A DNA stretch of 64,000 nucleotides from DASPKX01 sp035627835 (GTDB lineage: Bacteria; Verrucomicrobiota; Verrucomicrobiia; Limisphaerales; SXQI01). The translations under genes and the position numbers were made by a program. The stretch is from assembly GCA_035627835.1 (NCBI GenBank), contig DASPKX010000110.1, positions 3,728 through 67,727 of the forward strand. Reading direction: 5' to 3'. Under the pieces are notes generated by a model. That model was not told the DNA's origin. It saw only the letters and a program-made list of their open reading frames with translations, and did not search any database. Below, in pieces: positions 8,410-16,700 of the stretch (position 1 is its first letter; each line of letters begins with the position of its first letter).

Positions 8410-9448
8410 GATTTAACACCTTCAGAAGTTCCCTGACCGTTCGATCCCAACTGAACCACTGGGCGCGGTCCACGCAGTTAAGGCCAATCTGCCTAGCCTC
8501 CTCGCGATCACCTGCAATGCGCAGCATCTGTTCCACAAGTTCCGATTCGTCGGGATCAGCCCAGCCGCCCCAACCTTTGCAGGCAGCGATAGTCCGGTGC
8601 CAAACTGGGTAGCCATGGCAGAAGTCACGCAGCCCCGCGAAGTTTGGGTAAACAACTGGCCGGCCCGTGGCCATCGCCTGATGTGGCATGAGCCCCCAGC
8701 CCTCGCCTGTGGACGTGCAGAGGAAGGCGGTGAGGCTGGCGTACCAGTCGGCAAGTTGGTGCCAGTCCCAAACCGCCCGGTGGACAATGATGCGCGAATC
8801 ATTCGGTTGAGGAGCCCTGTCCCCTGGCATCGTTTTGATCTCAAGCCGAACGTCCTGGCGGGTTGGGAAGGCACGTTGAAAAGCTCTGATCGCCTTGCCT
8901 ACATCCTTTCTGGCCTCGGAATGAGCCAGATAGCCTCCGGTCCCGAACACGCACGTGCCCGTCATCCGCATAGGCTGCGGAGAAAATATCTCCGTTGAAA
9001 TTCCCAAAGGAACCACGAACACGGGCACGGTGACGCCGCTATCGAGCAGGGATGTTTTGTTTGCCTGGCAGGGAACAATGACAACCTTGGCCGCGTTCAG
9101 TGGCTCAAGGCAGTCTTTCGGCGCCGCCGTGGTTTCGATCATCGTCCAATATGCAGTAGGGACGTTCTTTGTGGGCCACTGTTTCCATCCCAGAGGGGCG
9201 ATAAGCAGTTCAGGGCGCGAAGGCGCTGCATAAACGAAGCGGCTTTTGATGAGGTGGGGAATCGGCTGGGGAATGCTGTCCACTTCTTCTTGGACACCGA
9301 TCGGCCGAACCTGAAGGTCCACGCCGCTTTTGAGCAACCCCGAGAACACCTCGCAGAACATCTGCCCAAAGCCCGTGAACGTGTTCACAGGCGCCTGAAT
9401 GCTTAATCTCTTAAGGGCACGAGCCTTCGTCGCTGAAATCGTCTTCAA
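8396..9448 (-). CDS. GT4-like GT-B glycosyltransferase (phage)
   Basis: This is a 350-residue protein of GT-B type. The N-terminal half has TGFGQMFCEVFSGLLKSGVD, like the glycine loop before the first helix of GT4 enzymes. The C-terminal half has STGEGWGLMPHQAMATGRPV, which is the E-x7-E region of GT4 retaining transferases (Glu-Gly-Trp-Gly in place of EGFG, and Gln instead of the second Glu). VFVVPLGISTEIFSP lies at the interdomain position. The start overlaps the end of the vWA protein gene by 38 bases, indicating one operon. The sugar and the acceptor are unknown. Context suggests decoration of the vWA/Ig-like virion protein or capsid. Confidence 0.75.
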   Translation of the reverse strand: MKTISATKARALKRLSIQAPVNTFTGFGQMFCEVFSGLLKSGVDLQVRPIGVQEEVDSIPQPIPHLIKSRFVYAAPSRPELLIAPLGWKQWPTKNVPTAYWTMIETTAAPKDCLEPLNAAKVVIVPCQANKTSLLDSGVTVPVFVVPLGISTEIFSPQPMRMTGTCVFGTGGYLAHSEARKDVGKAIRAFQRAFPTRQDVRLEIKTMPGDRAPQPNDSRIIVHRAVWDWHQLADWYASLTAFLCTSTGEGWGLMPHQAMATGRPVVYPNFAGLRDFCHGYPVWHRTIAACKGWGGWADPDESELVEQMLRIAGDREEARQIGLNCVDRAQWFSWDRTVRELLKVLNHALL

Positions 9449-11051
9449 TAATGGTTTCTCCTGTGTCTGTGTTCGTCAGCGCGATGTCTTTAACCAAGCT
9501 CCCCACCGTCTGGGCGGACGGGAGCCCATTGGGCTGGGCTCCAAGAGAGTATTGGCCGATCCGTATCTTGCCTTTGGTCGTGCTGCTGACGCGAAATTGG
9601 TAGCTGTATTCGGTGAACGGCTGCTTGTGGTCCGTGACCGCCACCGTCTTGAAAAATACTTTGCCCGATGCGCTGCGACCGTCGCCGCTGCCTACGGACA
9701 GAGCAACAACATCAGCATCCCTGGACTGCCGTTGGTTGCCTGCAATCTTGAGGCTGAACTCATAGAGCCCTGGCTCGAGCACAAAGTCATCTTTGGATTC
9801 AAGCATCCCCATCCCGCCCCGGCCGGCGTTCGTTCCGGCAAGATCAACGTATGGGCCTTCCGACGGATCGAAGAACACAAACAGATCACGGCCAATCAGG
9901 TCCACATAGCCAGTGACGCTCCAGTTCGCGAACTCGGTGTAATCCAAACGATCGCGATGGCACCCGGCTGCTACTGATGGAGGGAAGTATGTGCCTATGC
10001 AGGAATCGTTCTGCTTCTGGCAAATTAGGGCGGGAATGCGGGCGTAGATGTTCGGCAGTTCATCCACAGAGGACGCGGCAAAGAAGAAGTCGCAACTGCA
10101 AAGACCCTGCAGGTACGCATGGTATGTGCTCGGAACAGCCAGAGCGATAACCACAATCACCCAGCCATCACCCTTGATCTCCTCCGCCAGTTCCTCGGGG
10201 TCTGGATTGTTGATGTTCTCCATCCCGTCGGTGAGCAGGACGATAACCTTGCGAGCCCCGGATCGAGCCCGGCCGCTGTTCAGTTCCTCCTGGGCAACCT
10301 GCAATCCTCCGCCGATGCCAGTTCCGCATCCGCTGATTTCACATTCCTCAGCGCTTGGCAGCGTGATTGCGTTTACCACGGCCCGAACCTCATCCTCTCC
10401 AGCCCACAATGGAAATTCGAGCTTTGCGTCTGGGTAGCACAGGGCGGGATCCTCATTCCATATGCCGGAGAAGCTGACGACTGCGACACGGTCCTTTAAC
10501 CAATCCAAGTTGTTTAGGAAGGCCTGCGCCGCGGCGAGCGTCTTGGCCATGCGTGTTTGGCCATCCGGGAGTTGCTCCCTCATGCTGCCGCTCCGATCGA
10601 GTACCAGAGCCACATCCATGTTGGCTTGAATGCAAGCTGCCTGGATTGTCAGTTGGCTCGTGTCTGCGTAACCACGGTAGCGGCCTGTGATCGTCGCGAT
10701 GCCGGCGGAGATGCCCTTGGCTTTGCCCGTCACGCTGATGGACGCAAGCCCGGTGAGGTTGCTGCTCCAGGTTGCTTTGCTCGTCACGTCCTTCTCACGG
10801 CCATCGGAGAAGGTCAGTTTGGCGACGAACTGTGCATAGTTTCCAACGATCGTGGTCGTGGAGGTTGGCACCACCACCAAGCCGGTAATCGTCGGCGCGT
10901 CGGGGCATTCCGAGGGGTGATCGGCAGCCCATTCAGGATCCGCGCACAACGGATTCTGCTCTGCGGTGAAACAACCATCAGCACCTTGCTCAAGCGGCGT
11001 CGAACCCTGAAGCAACGGGCTTACTTGAATGATGTTGTCGAGGAGGCTCAT
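9411..11051 (-). CDS. Ig-like (BIG2) plus vWA domain phage surface protein
   Basis: This 546-residue protein sits among virion genes. Residues about 55-135 form a BIG2-type Ig-like domain (SNLTGLASISVTGKAKGISA, ATITGRYRGYADTSQLT). Residues about 145-335 form a vWA domain with a perfect MIDAS motif, DRSGSM, then VVSFSG and LLTDGMENINN. The C-terminal 200 residues are a beta-rich module of unknown family ending in acidic TIIEDDFSDEGSCP. No signal peptide is present, so it acts on the virion or in the cytoplasm. A metal-dependent adhesive role is inferred from MIDAS. The start overlaps the adaptor-phosphoesterase gene by 4 bases. Confidence 0.75.
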   Translation of the reverse strand: MSLLDNIIQVSPLLQGSTPLEQGADGCFTAEQNPLCADPEWAADHPSECPDAPTITGLVVVPTSTTTIVGNYAQFVAKLTFSDGREKDVTSKATWSSNLTGLASISVTGKAKGISAGIATITGRYRGYADTSQLTIQAACIQANMDVALVLDRSGSMREQLPDGQTRMAKTLAAAQAFLNNLDWLKDRVAVVSFSGIWNEDPALCYPDAKLEFPLWAGEDEVRAVVNAITLPSAEECEISGCGTGIGGGLQVAQEELNSGRARSGARKVIVLLTDGMENINNPDPEELAEEIKGDGWVIVVIALAVPSTYHAYLQGLCSCDFFFAASSVDELPNIYARIPALICQKQNDSCIGTYFPPSVAAGCHRDRLDYTEFANWSVTGYVDLIGRDLFVFFDPSEGPYVDLAGTNAGRGGMGMLESKDDFVLEPGLYEFSLKIAGNQRQSRDADVVALSVGSGDGRSASGKVFFKTVAVTDHKQPFTEYSYQFRVSSTTKGKIRIGQYSLGAQPNGLPSAQTVGSLVKDIALTNTDTGETIIEDDFSDEGSCP

Positions 11052-12631
11052 TTGCTCAAGGTGAAGGAATCAATGAGGGTGCCTGCCCGGTTATAGAATT
11101 CGCCCTTCAAAGTGGCACAAGCCGCTTCCAGACGGAGAGCGCCATAATCGGACGAATAGCGGAATTTGCTGGCCGAGTCGATGTCGCCAAAGCCGTTCAG
11201 CGTCCTGCCACCAGCGCCATTCACGATGTAAGTGAGCCCGCCTTTTTCCAAGCGCTCGTAGTGATGGTTATGGCCGTTCAGAACCAAGTCCACCCCCATG
11301 GTGGCAAAAGGCCAGCGCAGTGTTTCAACTGCGGGGTGGCTGTCCCCAGAGGTAAAGGCGGGATGGTGAAAGACCACGATCTTCCAACGGGCTGTGCTCT
11401 GGGCAATCCTGGCCAGCAGCCAATCCGATTGGATGCTGCCGTAATGAATGCCGGCAGCTTCCCGGAGCGTTCCCCCAGTGTCGTAGCCGGAGTTCAGCAC
11501 GAAGATATGAACCCGGCCCTTGACGTAGTCGTAGTAACGCTTGCCGGCAGGGGTTGTGAAATATGTGAGGTAAGGCTTGCCGTAAACGCCGTCAGCAACC
11601 AGATCCAGGTCGTGGTTACCCAGGCACGGAACCATGATGGATTCATCGTAACGGCTGCCGACGGAATCGTCGTAATCGCCCACGTAATCATTGTCTCCGG
11701 AGGTCACAATGAACTCTGGATCCCAACCATTAACGAGTTCGGCCACGTCATCAGCCGGCACATTCCCGGCTGCCTCGCCGAAGTCACCGATCTGGGCGAA
11801 GATGGTTGGAGGTTCTTCTTCGTGTGAGACCTCATCGTCGGTGGTCTCCAAAACGTAGTTCCGGGCGAGTTCCGACTTCTCGTTCTGGCAAACATTTGCT
11901 TCGCGGAGGCGGGTCTCCTCGCGGCACTCGTGAATGAGATCAGCGCGAATCATCTGATAATCGCGCTCGTAAGCCTGGGCGGCGCTGAAGTCTTGATCGA
12001 ACTTCTTGGCGAAGTCGGTGCGGACAAAAGCCTCGATCGCCCTCTTGAGATCGTCCCCACCGTTGTCAGAATCCAACCCGCCGAACGTAACTTGATCGGT
12101 GTCGGCATACTTCCGCTGAATTCCATCCCACTCCACGACGACCATTTCGTCGCTTTGAAGCCAGGGAGCGATTATCAGGCTGCCTCTCTCTATCGCCCAG
12201 ATGCCGGTGAGCGCCCGGCCAAACTGGCTGTCCGTGCTGGATTCAGGATATTTGAAGCCCAGGGGCAACTCGGGAAACCCTTCATTAGCGGGTTCATCCA
12301 CGAAGGATGTCAGATTGCGCGACCAACATTTCAGATAATCGTAAGTCTCCTGCCGGTAGTGGACAGGGTCACACCACTTCTCATCGCGCACGGTGTATAT
12401 CTTGCGAATGACGCCCCGAGGGACATTCTGGATAATGGAAAGGCCACACTTATAGAGCGTGGCCGATTGCGGGTAGATGCTGGTGTTCTTCGCTTGGAGG
12501 CACGGGACGCACCGCTGCAGATCAATCAGCGCGTCCACGAACATCTTGCGGATAGGCACAGCAAGATTCTCCGGAACCCCATCCGGCCAGATGAGTTCCG
12601 CAATCTCGCTCTGCAAATCCGCAAAGGTCAT
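11048..12631 (-). CDS. Phage adaptor-like protein fused to a calcineurin-like phosphoesterase
   Basis: This is a two-part protein of 527 residues. The N-terminal ~260 residues resemble a head-tail adaptor / tail-tube A type protein (MTFADLQSEIAELIWPDGVP, then a stretch on paired helices). From about 285 to the end there is a metallophosphoesterase of the purple-acid-phosphatase type, with all five metal-ligand blocks visible: IGDFGE, TSGDNDY, CLGNHDLD, VFHHPAF and GHNHHYERL. Such enzymes hydrolyse phosphomono- or diesters with two metal ions. The catalytic blocks are complete, so activity is expected. The upstream gene ends one base before its ATG. The substrate is unknown; teichoic-acid, phospholipid or nucleotide targets are possible. 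Confidence 0.8.
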   Translation of the reverse strand: MTFADLQSEIAELIWPDGVPENLAVPIRKMFVDALIDLQRCVPCLQAKNTSIYPQSATLYKCGLSIIQNVPRGVIRKIYTVRDEKWCDPVHYRQETYDYLKCWSRNLTSFVDEPANEGFPELPLGFKYPESSTDSQFGRALTGIWAIERGSLIIAPWLQSDEMVVVEWDGIQRKYADTDQVTFGGLDSDNGGDDLKRAIEAFVRTDFAKKFDQDFSAAQAYERDYQMIRADLIHECREETRLREANVCQNEKSELARNYVLETTDDEVSHEEEPPTIFAQIGDFGEAAGNVPADDVAELVNGWDPEFIVTSGDNDYVGDYDDSVGSRYDESIMVPCLGNHDLDLVADGVYGKPYLTYFTTPAGKRYYDYVKGRVHIFVLNSGYDTGGTLREAAGIHYGSIQSDWLLARIAQSTARWKIVVFHHPAFTSGDSHPAVETLRWPFATMGVDLVLNGHNHHYERLEKGGLTYIVNGAGGRTLNGFGDIDSASKFRYSSDYGALRLEAACATLKGEFYNRAGTLIDSFTLSK

Positions 12632-12632
12632 G

Positions 12633-13034
12633 TTACTCCGTCACGGCTGGAGGACGACCACCGACGTTCGGCGCTTTGGCCTTCTTCTTTTCTGGGGCAG
12701 GAGGTTGAGGAGCGTCTGGCTCAGGCTTTACGGCCGCAGCAGGGGGGCGCGGGCTGGTCACTGTGTCTGACGGCGGAGGTGCTTGAAACGCCTCCCGATC
12801 TAAGGGCCGAATGCCACCGCTTTTTTTTTCAATCAGCGCCTCGTAACGAGCCTGGTCGATTTCCTCGACGCCGCCGCGGTGTTCCGCGATGCACTTGTCG
12901 AGCAGCGCCAGTAACTCGGCGTCATCAGTTTTCAGGACACCAAGGTTGTTGGTGACTTGGTCAAAAGCGATTGGCTCGCCGTTCGCGTAAAGTTTTGTTT
13001 GGATGGCTTCTTTCAGGAAGAATCGAGTGCTCAT
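12633..13034 (-). CDS. Phage hypothetical protein with proline-rich tail
   Basis: I do not recognise this 133-residue protein. Residues 1-90 are compact and charged (STRFFLKEAIQTKLYANGEP). The C-terminal 45 residues are low-complexity Pro/Ala/Lys (PEPDAPQPPAPEKKKAK), which suggests a disordered tail. It opens the transcription unit that includes the adaptor, vWA and glycosyltransferase genes; palindrome copy 2 lies 3 bases before its ATG. Placement between the capsid gene and the adaptor fits a head-completion or head-tail joining protein, but this is inferred from position only. Confidence 0.6.
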   Translation of the reverse strand: MSTRFFLKEAIQTKLYANGEPIAFDQVTNNLGVLKTDDAELLALLDKCIAEHRGGVEEIDQARYEALIEKKSGGIRPLDREAFQAPPPSDTVTSPRPPAAAVKPEPDAPQPPAPEKKKAKAPNVGGRPPAVTE

Positions 13035-13037
13035 GCG

Positions 13038-13053
13038 GCTTTAACGTTATAGG
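13038..13053. promoter_or_regulatory. Phage palindrome, copy 2 (operator-like)
   Basis: GCTTTAACGTTATAGG, the same 16-mer in the opposite orientation with one mismatch at the end, lies 3 bases before the ATG at 13034 and behind the terminator of the capsid gene. This is where a new transcript must start. Confidence 0.65.
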
Positions 13054-13074
13054 TCGGAAGTTCTCTTACAATCC

Positions 13075-13112
13075 AAAAAACAGAGGCGCGGCCGCCCAAG
13101 ACCACGCCTCTG
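13075..13112 (-). terminator. Rho-independent terminator of the capsid gene
   Basis: On the minus strand CAGAGGCG (13112-13105) pairs with CGCCTCTG (13088-13081) around a G/C-rich loop and is followed by six T residues (13080-13075). It lies 50 bases behind the capsid stop and isolates that gene from the next unit. Confidence 0.85.
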
Positions 13113-13129
13113 CATTTCCACAGGAGAAA

Positions 13130-13151
13130 GCCGGGTTTAACCCAACCCGGC
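13130..13151 (-). other. Hairpin between the capsid stop and its terminator
   Basis: GCCGGGTT and AACCCGGC form an 8-bp stem with a short TTAACCCA-type loop, 12 bases behind the capsid stop. It could protect the 3' end of a highly expressed capsid mRNA or be a second termination element; no T-run follows directly. Confidence 0.55.
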
Positions 13152-13163
13152 CAGGGTGATCGA

Positions 13164-14861
13164 TTAGGCGGTGAACGCGATGGACGAGAAGTTTTCGTCC
13201 CAACGGCTGGACTTTGGATCCTCCACGATCGCAGTGACCGTTTTGGAAACCAAGGTAGTCCGCCGCGTCGGCACGGACATAACGCAGGCGTAGCTGCCGT
13301 CGAGCTTCGCCAGATCGGCGAGCTTTCCAGTCTCGTGCTGCACCCGGTTGGAAGCGAGCACCGCTGGGTAAATCCCGCCACCTTTGCCAAGGTCAAGGGT
13401 TGCGAGGAAGCGACCGCGGCTCGCAAGCGGCGTGGCCAAAGTGCTGAAGGTGTTCAGGATGTCGTCGAAGAACTCATGCGTGATGATGTTCACCGTGACA
13501 CCTGCGGGTTTGAACAGCTTGAACGAGCGCCACACGAAACCGTATTCACGGTTCGAGCCTTCGCTGATGTTGACGCGAACGATGTCGCCGAGCTTGTCCT
13601 TCGCGTAAGCGATGAAGGCCACCATGAACTCGTCCGCAGTGGTCGAGTCGGTGTAAATGTCAATGCTGTCCGCCGGACGGCCAGCGCTGGTGCGGGCGCG
13701 GACGATGTCGTAAATCTTCTCCTCCAGAAAGGTGTCGATCTCCAACGCGCTGTTGGCGTGGTCCTGAACCTGCGAGCACGCTTTGAGCTGCTCGTAAGCG
13801 CCCACCATGTTGGCGCGATAGCCGACAAGTGTGCCCCCGACGCCTGGGTCGATCGAGAAATCGGCCCCGTTGACGTTGTAGATCGGCTCAAGGTTGCCCC
13901 AGAGGTCAATCGTCTGGTTGCTGGAGATCGGCCGGCCGAAGAAAAAGGAGTTGATGAACTGCTTTTGGTCGTTCAACTCATCCTGCCGGTTCCGCTCAGC
14001 AGCGCTGATGTCTTGGAACTTTGCAAAGAGGTTGTTGTCCTGAATCAGCTTCCGGAACGTCTCCTCGTAGTCGGAATCAACGGAACGGGCGCGCCGGTGG
14101 GTCTGGTAGAAGAACGGAACGTGCTTAGTCGGATTGAAGTTCTGCGGGTTATGGCAGTACTTCTCCGCGTCATGCACGTTGTTGATGCCGGGTAGGATTA
14201 AGCCGTTTGTTGGCGTTGCATCCACTTGGGACGTGTCGAAAGAGTTTCGATCTTTCAGCAACACGTCGATGTAGGTGCTGTCCGCAGCCAAAGCCGCACG
14301 GACAACTTCCCACTGACCGATGCGCACCGCACCGCCGCCGGAGCGGCCGAGGATATAAATCTGGTGCTTCGGCAGGAAGTATTGAGCGCTAAGCGAGAGC
14401 CCATGACCAGCGATCACGCGTACCACGCGGGAGCCAGTTCCACCGTCGTTCACCACTGCGAGCGGACCGGTAGAGCCAACAGCGTAAGCGCCGCCGCCGC
14501 TGGTCGCCCAACCATTCGTGACCGCCCAGTAGTCGCTGTTCACGACCGAGTTCTGGCGGCCAACGATGTAAGGCTGGATCAACGAAGGGCCTTTGCTCTG
14601 CTTTGTGATGTTGATCAGACGGCCATAGCCAGGCTTGTTGCTGGACATGACCCAGTCGTAGAGCCCGTAGCGGCGGACGCCGCAGGCGCGCATCTCAAAT
14701 TGATGCGTCAGCAGGGCAGTCATTTCATGCCACTGCGATCCGGTTTTGTGTAACGCCAGCAGTTCGGACGTGCTCAGGGCTTTAATGTCCGAGCGCGTTA
14801 AGCTGCCTTGCGTGTCGTAAGTGTTGGTGTGAGCAACACTGCATTGGGTAGCGAAGTTCAT
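13164..14861 (-). CDS. Putative major capsid protein
   Basis: This 565-residue protein lies between the scaffold-like gene and the head-completion region. It is a single-gene unit with its own palindrome, 5' stem-loop and strong terminator, as expected for the most abundant virion protein. The N-terminus (FATQCSVAHTNTYDTQGSLT) has no signal. Central parts show GYRANMVGAYEQLKACSQVQ and long helix-strand alternation typical of large capsid proteins. HK97-type MCPs are usually 300-400 residues, so this is a long version with possible insertion domains. I see no diagnostic motif, and the call rests on gene order, size and expression signals. Confidence 0.7.
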   Translation of the reverse strand: MNFATQCSVAHTNTYDTQGSLTRSDIKALSTSELLALHKTGSQWHEMTALLTHQFEMRACGVRRYGLYDWVMSSNKPGYGRLINITKQSKGPSLIQPYIVGRQNSVVNSDYWAVTNGWATSGGGAYAVGSTGPLAVVNDGGTGSRVVRVIAGHGLSLSAQYFLPKHQIYILGRSGGGAVRIGQWEVVRAALAADSTYIDVLLKDRNSFDTSQVDATPTNGLILPGINNVHDAEKYCHNPQNFNPTKHVPFFYQTHRRARSVDSDYEETFRKLIQDNNLFAKFQDISAAERNRQDELNDQKQFINSFFFGRPISSNQTIDLWGNLEPIYNVNGADFSIDPGVGGTLVGYRANMVGAYEQLKACSQVQDHANSALEIDTFLEEKIYDIVRARTSAGRPADSIDIYTDSTTADEFMVAFIAYAKDKLGDIVRVNISEGSNREYGFVWRSFKLFKPAGVTVNIITHEFFDDILNTFSTLATPLASRGRFLATLDLGKGGGIYPAVLASNRVQHETGKLADLAKLDGSYACVMSVPTRRTTLVSKTVTAIVEDPKSSRWDENFSSIAFTA

Positions 14862-14874
14862 TCTCTTTAACGCA

Positions 14875-14892
14875 GGCTCGGGTATCCGAGCC
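14875..14892. other. Stem-loop in the capsid leader
   Basis: GGCTCGG and CCGAGCC form a perfect 7-bp stem with a GTAT tetraloop, located between palindrome copy 3 and the capsid ATG. On the capsid transcript it would form a 5' hairpin 13 bases before the start codon, and could stabilise the message. Confidence 0.6.
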
Positions 14893-14906
14893 TATAACGT
14901 TAAAGG
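14891..14906. promoter_or_regulatory. Phage palindrome, copy 3 (operator-like)
   Basis: CCTATAACGTTAAAGG, identical to copy 1, lies between the stop of the scaffold-like gene (14911) and the capsid ATG (14861), 29 bases upstream of the latter. Confidence 0.7.
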
Positions 14907-14910
14907 GATG

Positions 14911-16353
14911 CTACCGGCCAAACAGAATGTTACAGATTTCTTCGTTCTCGTTAGTCGGTTTCTTGGACCCCTTCGCGAGATTGGAGTGCGTGTCGTCCCC
15001 ACCCTTAGTGTTCGGAGCCTGCGGTTTCGCCACTGTTGGTGCGGGTGCTTGCGCCGCTGAAGCAGATTGCCCCGGCGTCGATTGTGCCGCAGGAGTGTTG
15101 TCGGAATCCTTGCGCACGCCTGCCAATTTCCGCCATTTCGTAAGCGATGCCTTCGTGTTTTCGGCGATAGTCTTGACAAGCTCCGCTCGGACGAACGCCC
15201 CATCCACCCAGGGAGTCCAGTGCTTTGCTTGCTGAGCGGGAGTCATCTTTGTGAACTCGGCCAATGGCGCAAATTTCTTCCCATCCGGAACGAGCCCAGC
15301 GGGATTCTCCGCAATCTCTTGCTCCAGTCGGCCGACCTCCTCGAGGATCTTCTTGTGGAGCGGGTTTGTAAGGTCGATGGAATAACCGAGCCCGGGCGTC
15401 CAGAGTCTTTCCACTTCTTCCACCACGCGCTTGGTGAGGTCCACAGCGGGACTCACGATCTCAGCCGCCAGTTCATCCTTGGCAGCCAGATCCTTCAACG
15501 AGGTGCCCTTCAGTTCAGGGTCAACGGCCTCGAGCAGCATGTCCTGCGCGGCCGCAGTAGCCTGCTCGATTTTCTGGGGAAGTTGCTCAGCAAGCCGCTC
15601 CCGCTTCAGTTCAGCCTTAACCCGTTCGATTTCGGCGCGAGTCTCCAGCTTTGCCTCAGCTTTTATGAAGGCACGATTAAAGTCATCCTCATCGTCCTCC
15701 TCTATCGCTGGCTCGTTCTCCTCGTAAAACTTAACGTGTTCGCCAGCGTCTGGGTCGAACTGCTTGCCTGGGTGCTTCGCCTCCCATTCCTTGCGGTAGG
15801 CTGCTTCGGTCTTGGCAAAGGCGGTATATTGTTCGTCCAGCCCTTTATACTTTGGGTTGGACTCAGCCATCAGACGATAAACCTCAGCCGTGCGCCGATC
15901 TTCCTCAGAGATTTCGACATCCTGGCCCGGCGTTACCTTTGCAGGTTCGGGCGCCGCGGGCTTGAGGGTGGCGCTTACTTGCTGCGCAACCTTTTGGGCA
16001 AGTGCGTCCTGGTCGATCGCAGTCGGTGCAGATTGGTCGGTGGGTTGATTCGCGGGTGAAGCCTGCTTCGCTTTTTCATCGTCGTCGTTTTTCTTCGGAG
16101 GCTCCGGGGCTGGTGAAGGTTCGGCATCGTCCGCTTTAGGGCTTGGCTCCTCCTTTTTCTTCTTGGGTTTCTCAGCGCCGCCAAAAACATGGTCGAGCAG
16201 TTCGTTGAACTCCTCCGGCTTGATGTCTGCGACCGCAGGCTGTTGCCCTTGTGCGGCCTCCTCTGGCTTACGCTTGGACACGTCGCCGAGGTCGGTGATG
16301 GTTACTCCGCGGTCCTGTGCTCCTGCGGTAATGGATGTGTTTTCTGTGCTCAT
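14911..16353 (-). CDS. Putative scaffolding protein
   Basis: This 480-residue protein is strongly charged and mostly helical. Residues 60-120 are low-complexity Pro/Lys/Glu/Asp (KPKKKKEEPSPKADDAEPSP). The middle (ETRAEIERVKAELKRERLAE) is predicted coiled coil. The C-terminus has an Ala/Pro/Gln linker and a conserved-looking short tail ENEEICNILFGR, which could be the capsid-binding end. Scaffolding proteins are acidic, helical, and encoded directly upstream of the major capsid gene, as here. No protease motif is visible. It overlaps the preceding small gene by 4 bases, inside the portal operon. Confidence 0.65.
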   Translation of the reverse strand: MSTENTSITAGAQDRGVTITDLGDVSKRKPEEAAQGQQPAVADIKPEEFNELLDHVFGGAEKPKKKKEEPSPKADDAEPSPAPEPPKKNDDDEKAKQASPANQPTDQSAPTAIDQDALAQKVAQQVSATLKPAAPEPAKVTPGQDVEISEEDRRTAEVYRLMAESNPKYKGLDEQYTAFAKTEAAYRKEWEAKHPGKQFDPDAGEHVKFYEENEPAIEEDDEDDFNRAFIKAEAKLETRAEIERVKAELKRERLAEQLPQKIEQATAAAQDMLLEAVDPELKGTSLKDLAAKDELAAEIVSPAVDLTKRVVEEVERLWTPGLGYSIDLTNPLHKKILEEVGRLEQEIAENPAGLVPDGKKFAPLAEFTKMTPAQQAKHWTPWVDGAFVRAELVKTIAENTKASLTKWRKLAGVRKDSDNTPAAQSTPGQSASAAQAPAPTVAKPQAPNTKGGDDTHSNLAKGSKKPTNENEEICNILFGR

Positions 16354-16700
16354 GTGGGTTTAGCTTCGGATTGTTGTTCTTCTTGGGCGTCCTCGGTCGT
16401 TTGCAGTGGCTTTAGGCTACAACTGAAGTGGTAAAGCTCTTTGCCCATCTCCACAGTCGAGAGCACATCCAAAACAGCATTTAGGATGGTTGCGGCCTTG
16501 GCGTGAACTTTGGCCTCGTCCTCATGTGCGGGCAGATTGTCGTCCACGCTGCGGAATAAATGTTCCGCTGAGCGTACCTGATGTTGGGCGATGCGATTCT
16601 GAATCGCCTCTTTAAGCAACAGGCACTCCGGTTGGAGTAACCATTTCTGGAGGCGGTTCGCCTCCTGGGCCGTAAAGGGAATGGGCGTTAAGTTGAGCAT
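16350..16700 (-). CDS. Phage hypothetical protein between portal and scaffold
   Basis: I do not recognise this 116-residue helical protein (PFTAQEANRLQKWLLQPECL, then an Ala/Val-rich helix and an acidic Gln/Glu tail). The chosen start at 16700 lies 89 bases inside the portal gene in another frame; a later start would remove the overlap but also the best helical part. Its stop overlaps the scaffold-like start by 4 bases, supporting translation in this operon. In podovirus-like genomes a small protein in this place often takes part in head assembly, but nothing in the sequence proves this. Confidence 0.55.
   Translation of the reverse strand: MLNLTPIPFTAQEANRLQKWLLQPECLLLKEAIQNRIAQHQVRSAEHLFRSVDDNLPAHEDEAKVHAKAATILNAVLDVLSTVEMGKELYHFSCSLKPLQTTEDAQEEQQSEAKPT

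Noticed and set aside
11930..12955. Plus-strand frame of 341 codons spanning two phage genes
   Set aside because: It crosses the boundary of two coupled minus-strand genes, which argues against a real gene.
13335..14195. Plus-strand frame of 286 codons inside the capsid gene
   Set aside because: It is antisense to a well-supported capsid gene, has no ribosome binding site and its composition is that of a shadow frame.
15067..16059. Plus-strand frame of 330 codons opposite the scaffold gene
   Set aside because: It is a Leu/Arg/Phe-rich shadow of a Glu/Lys-rich protein; no start signal.
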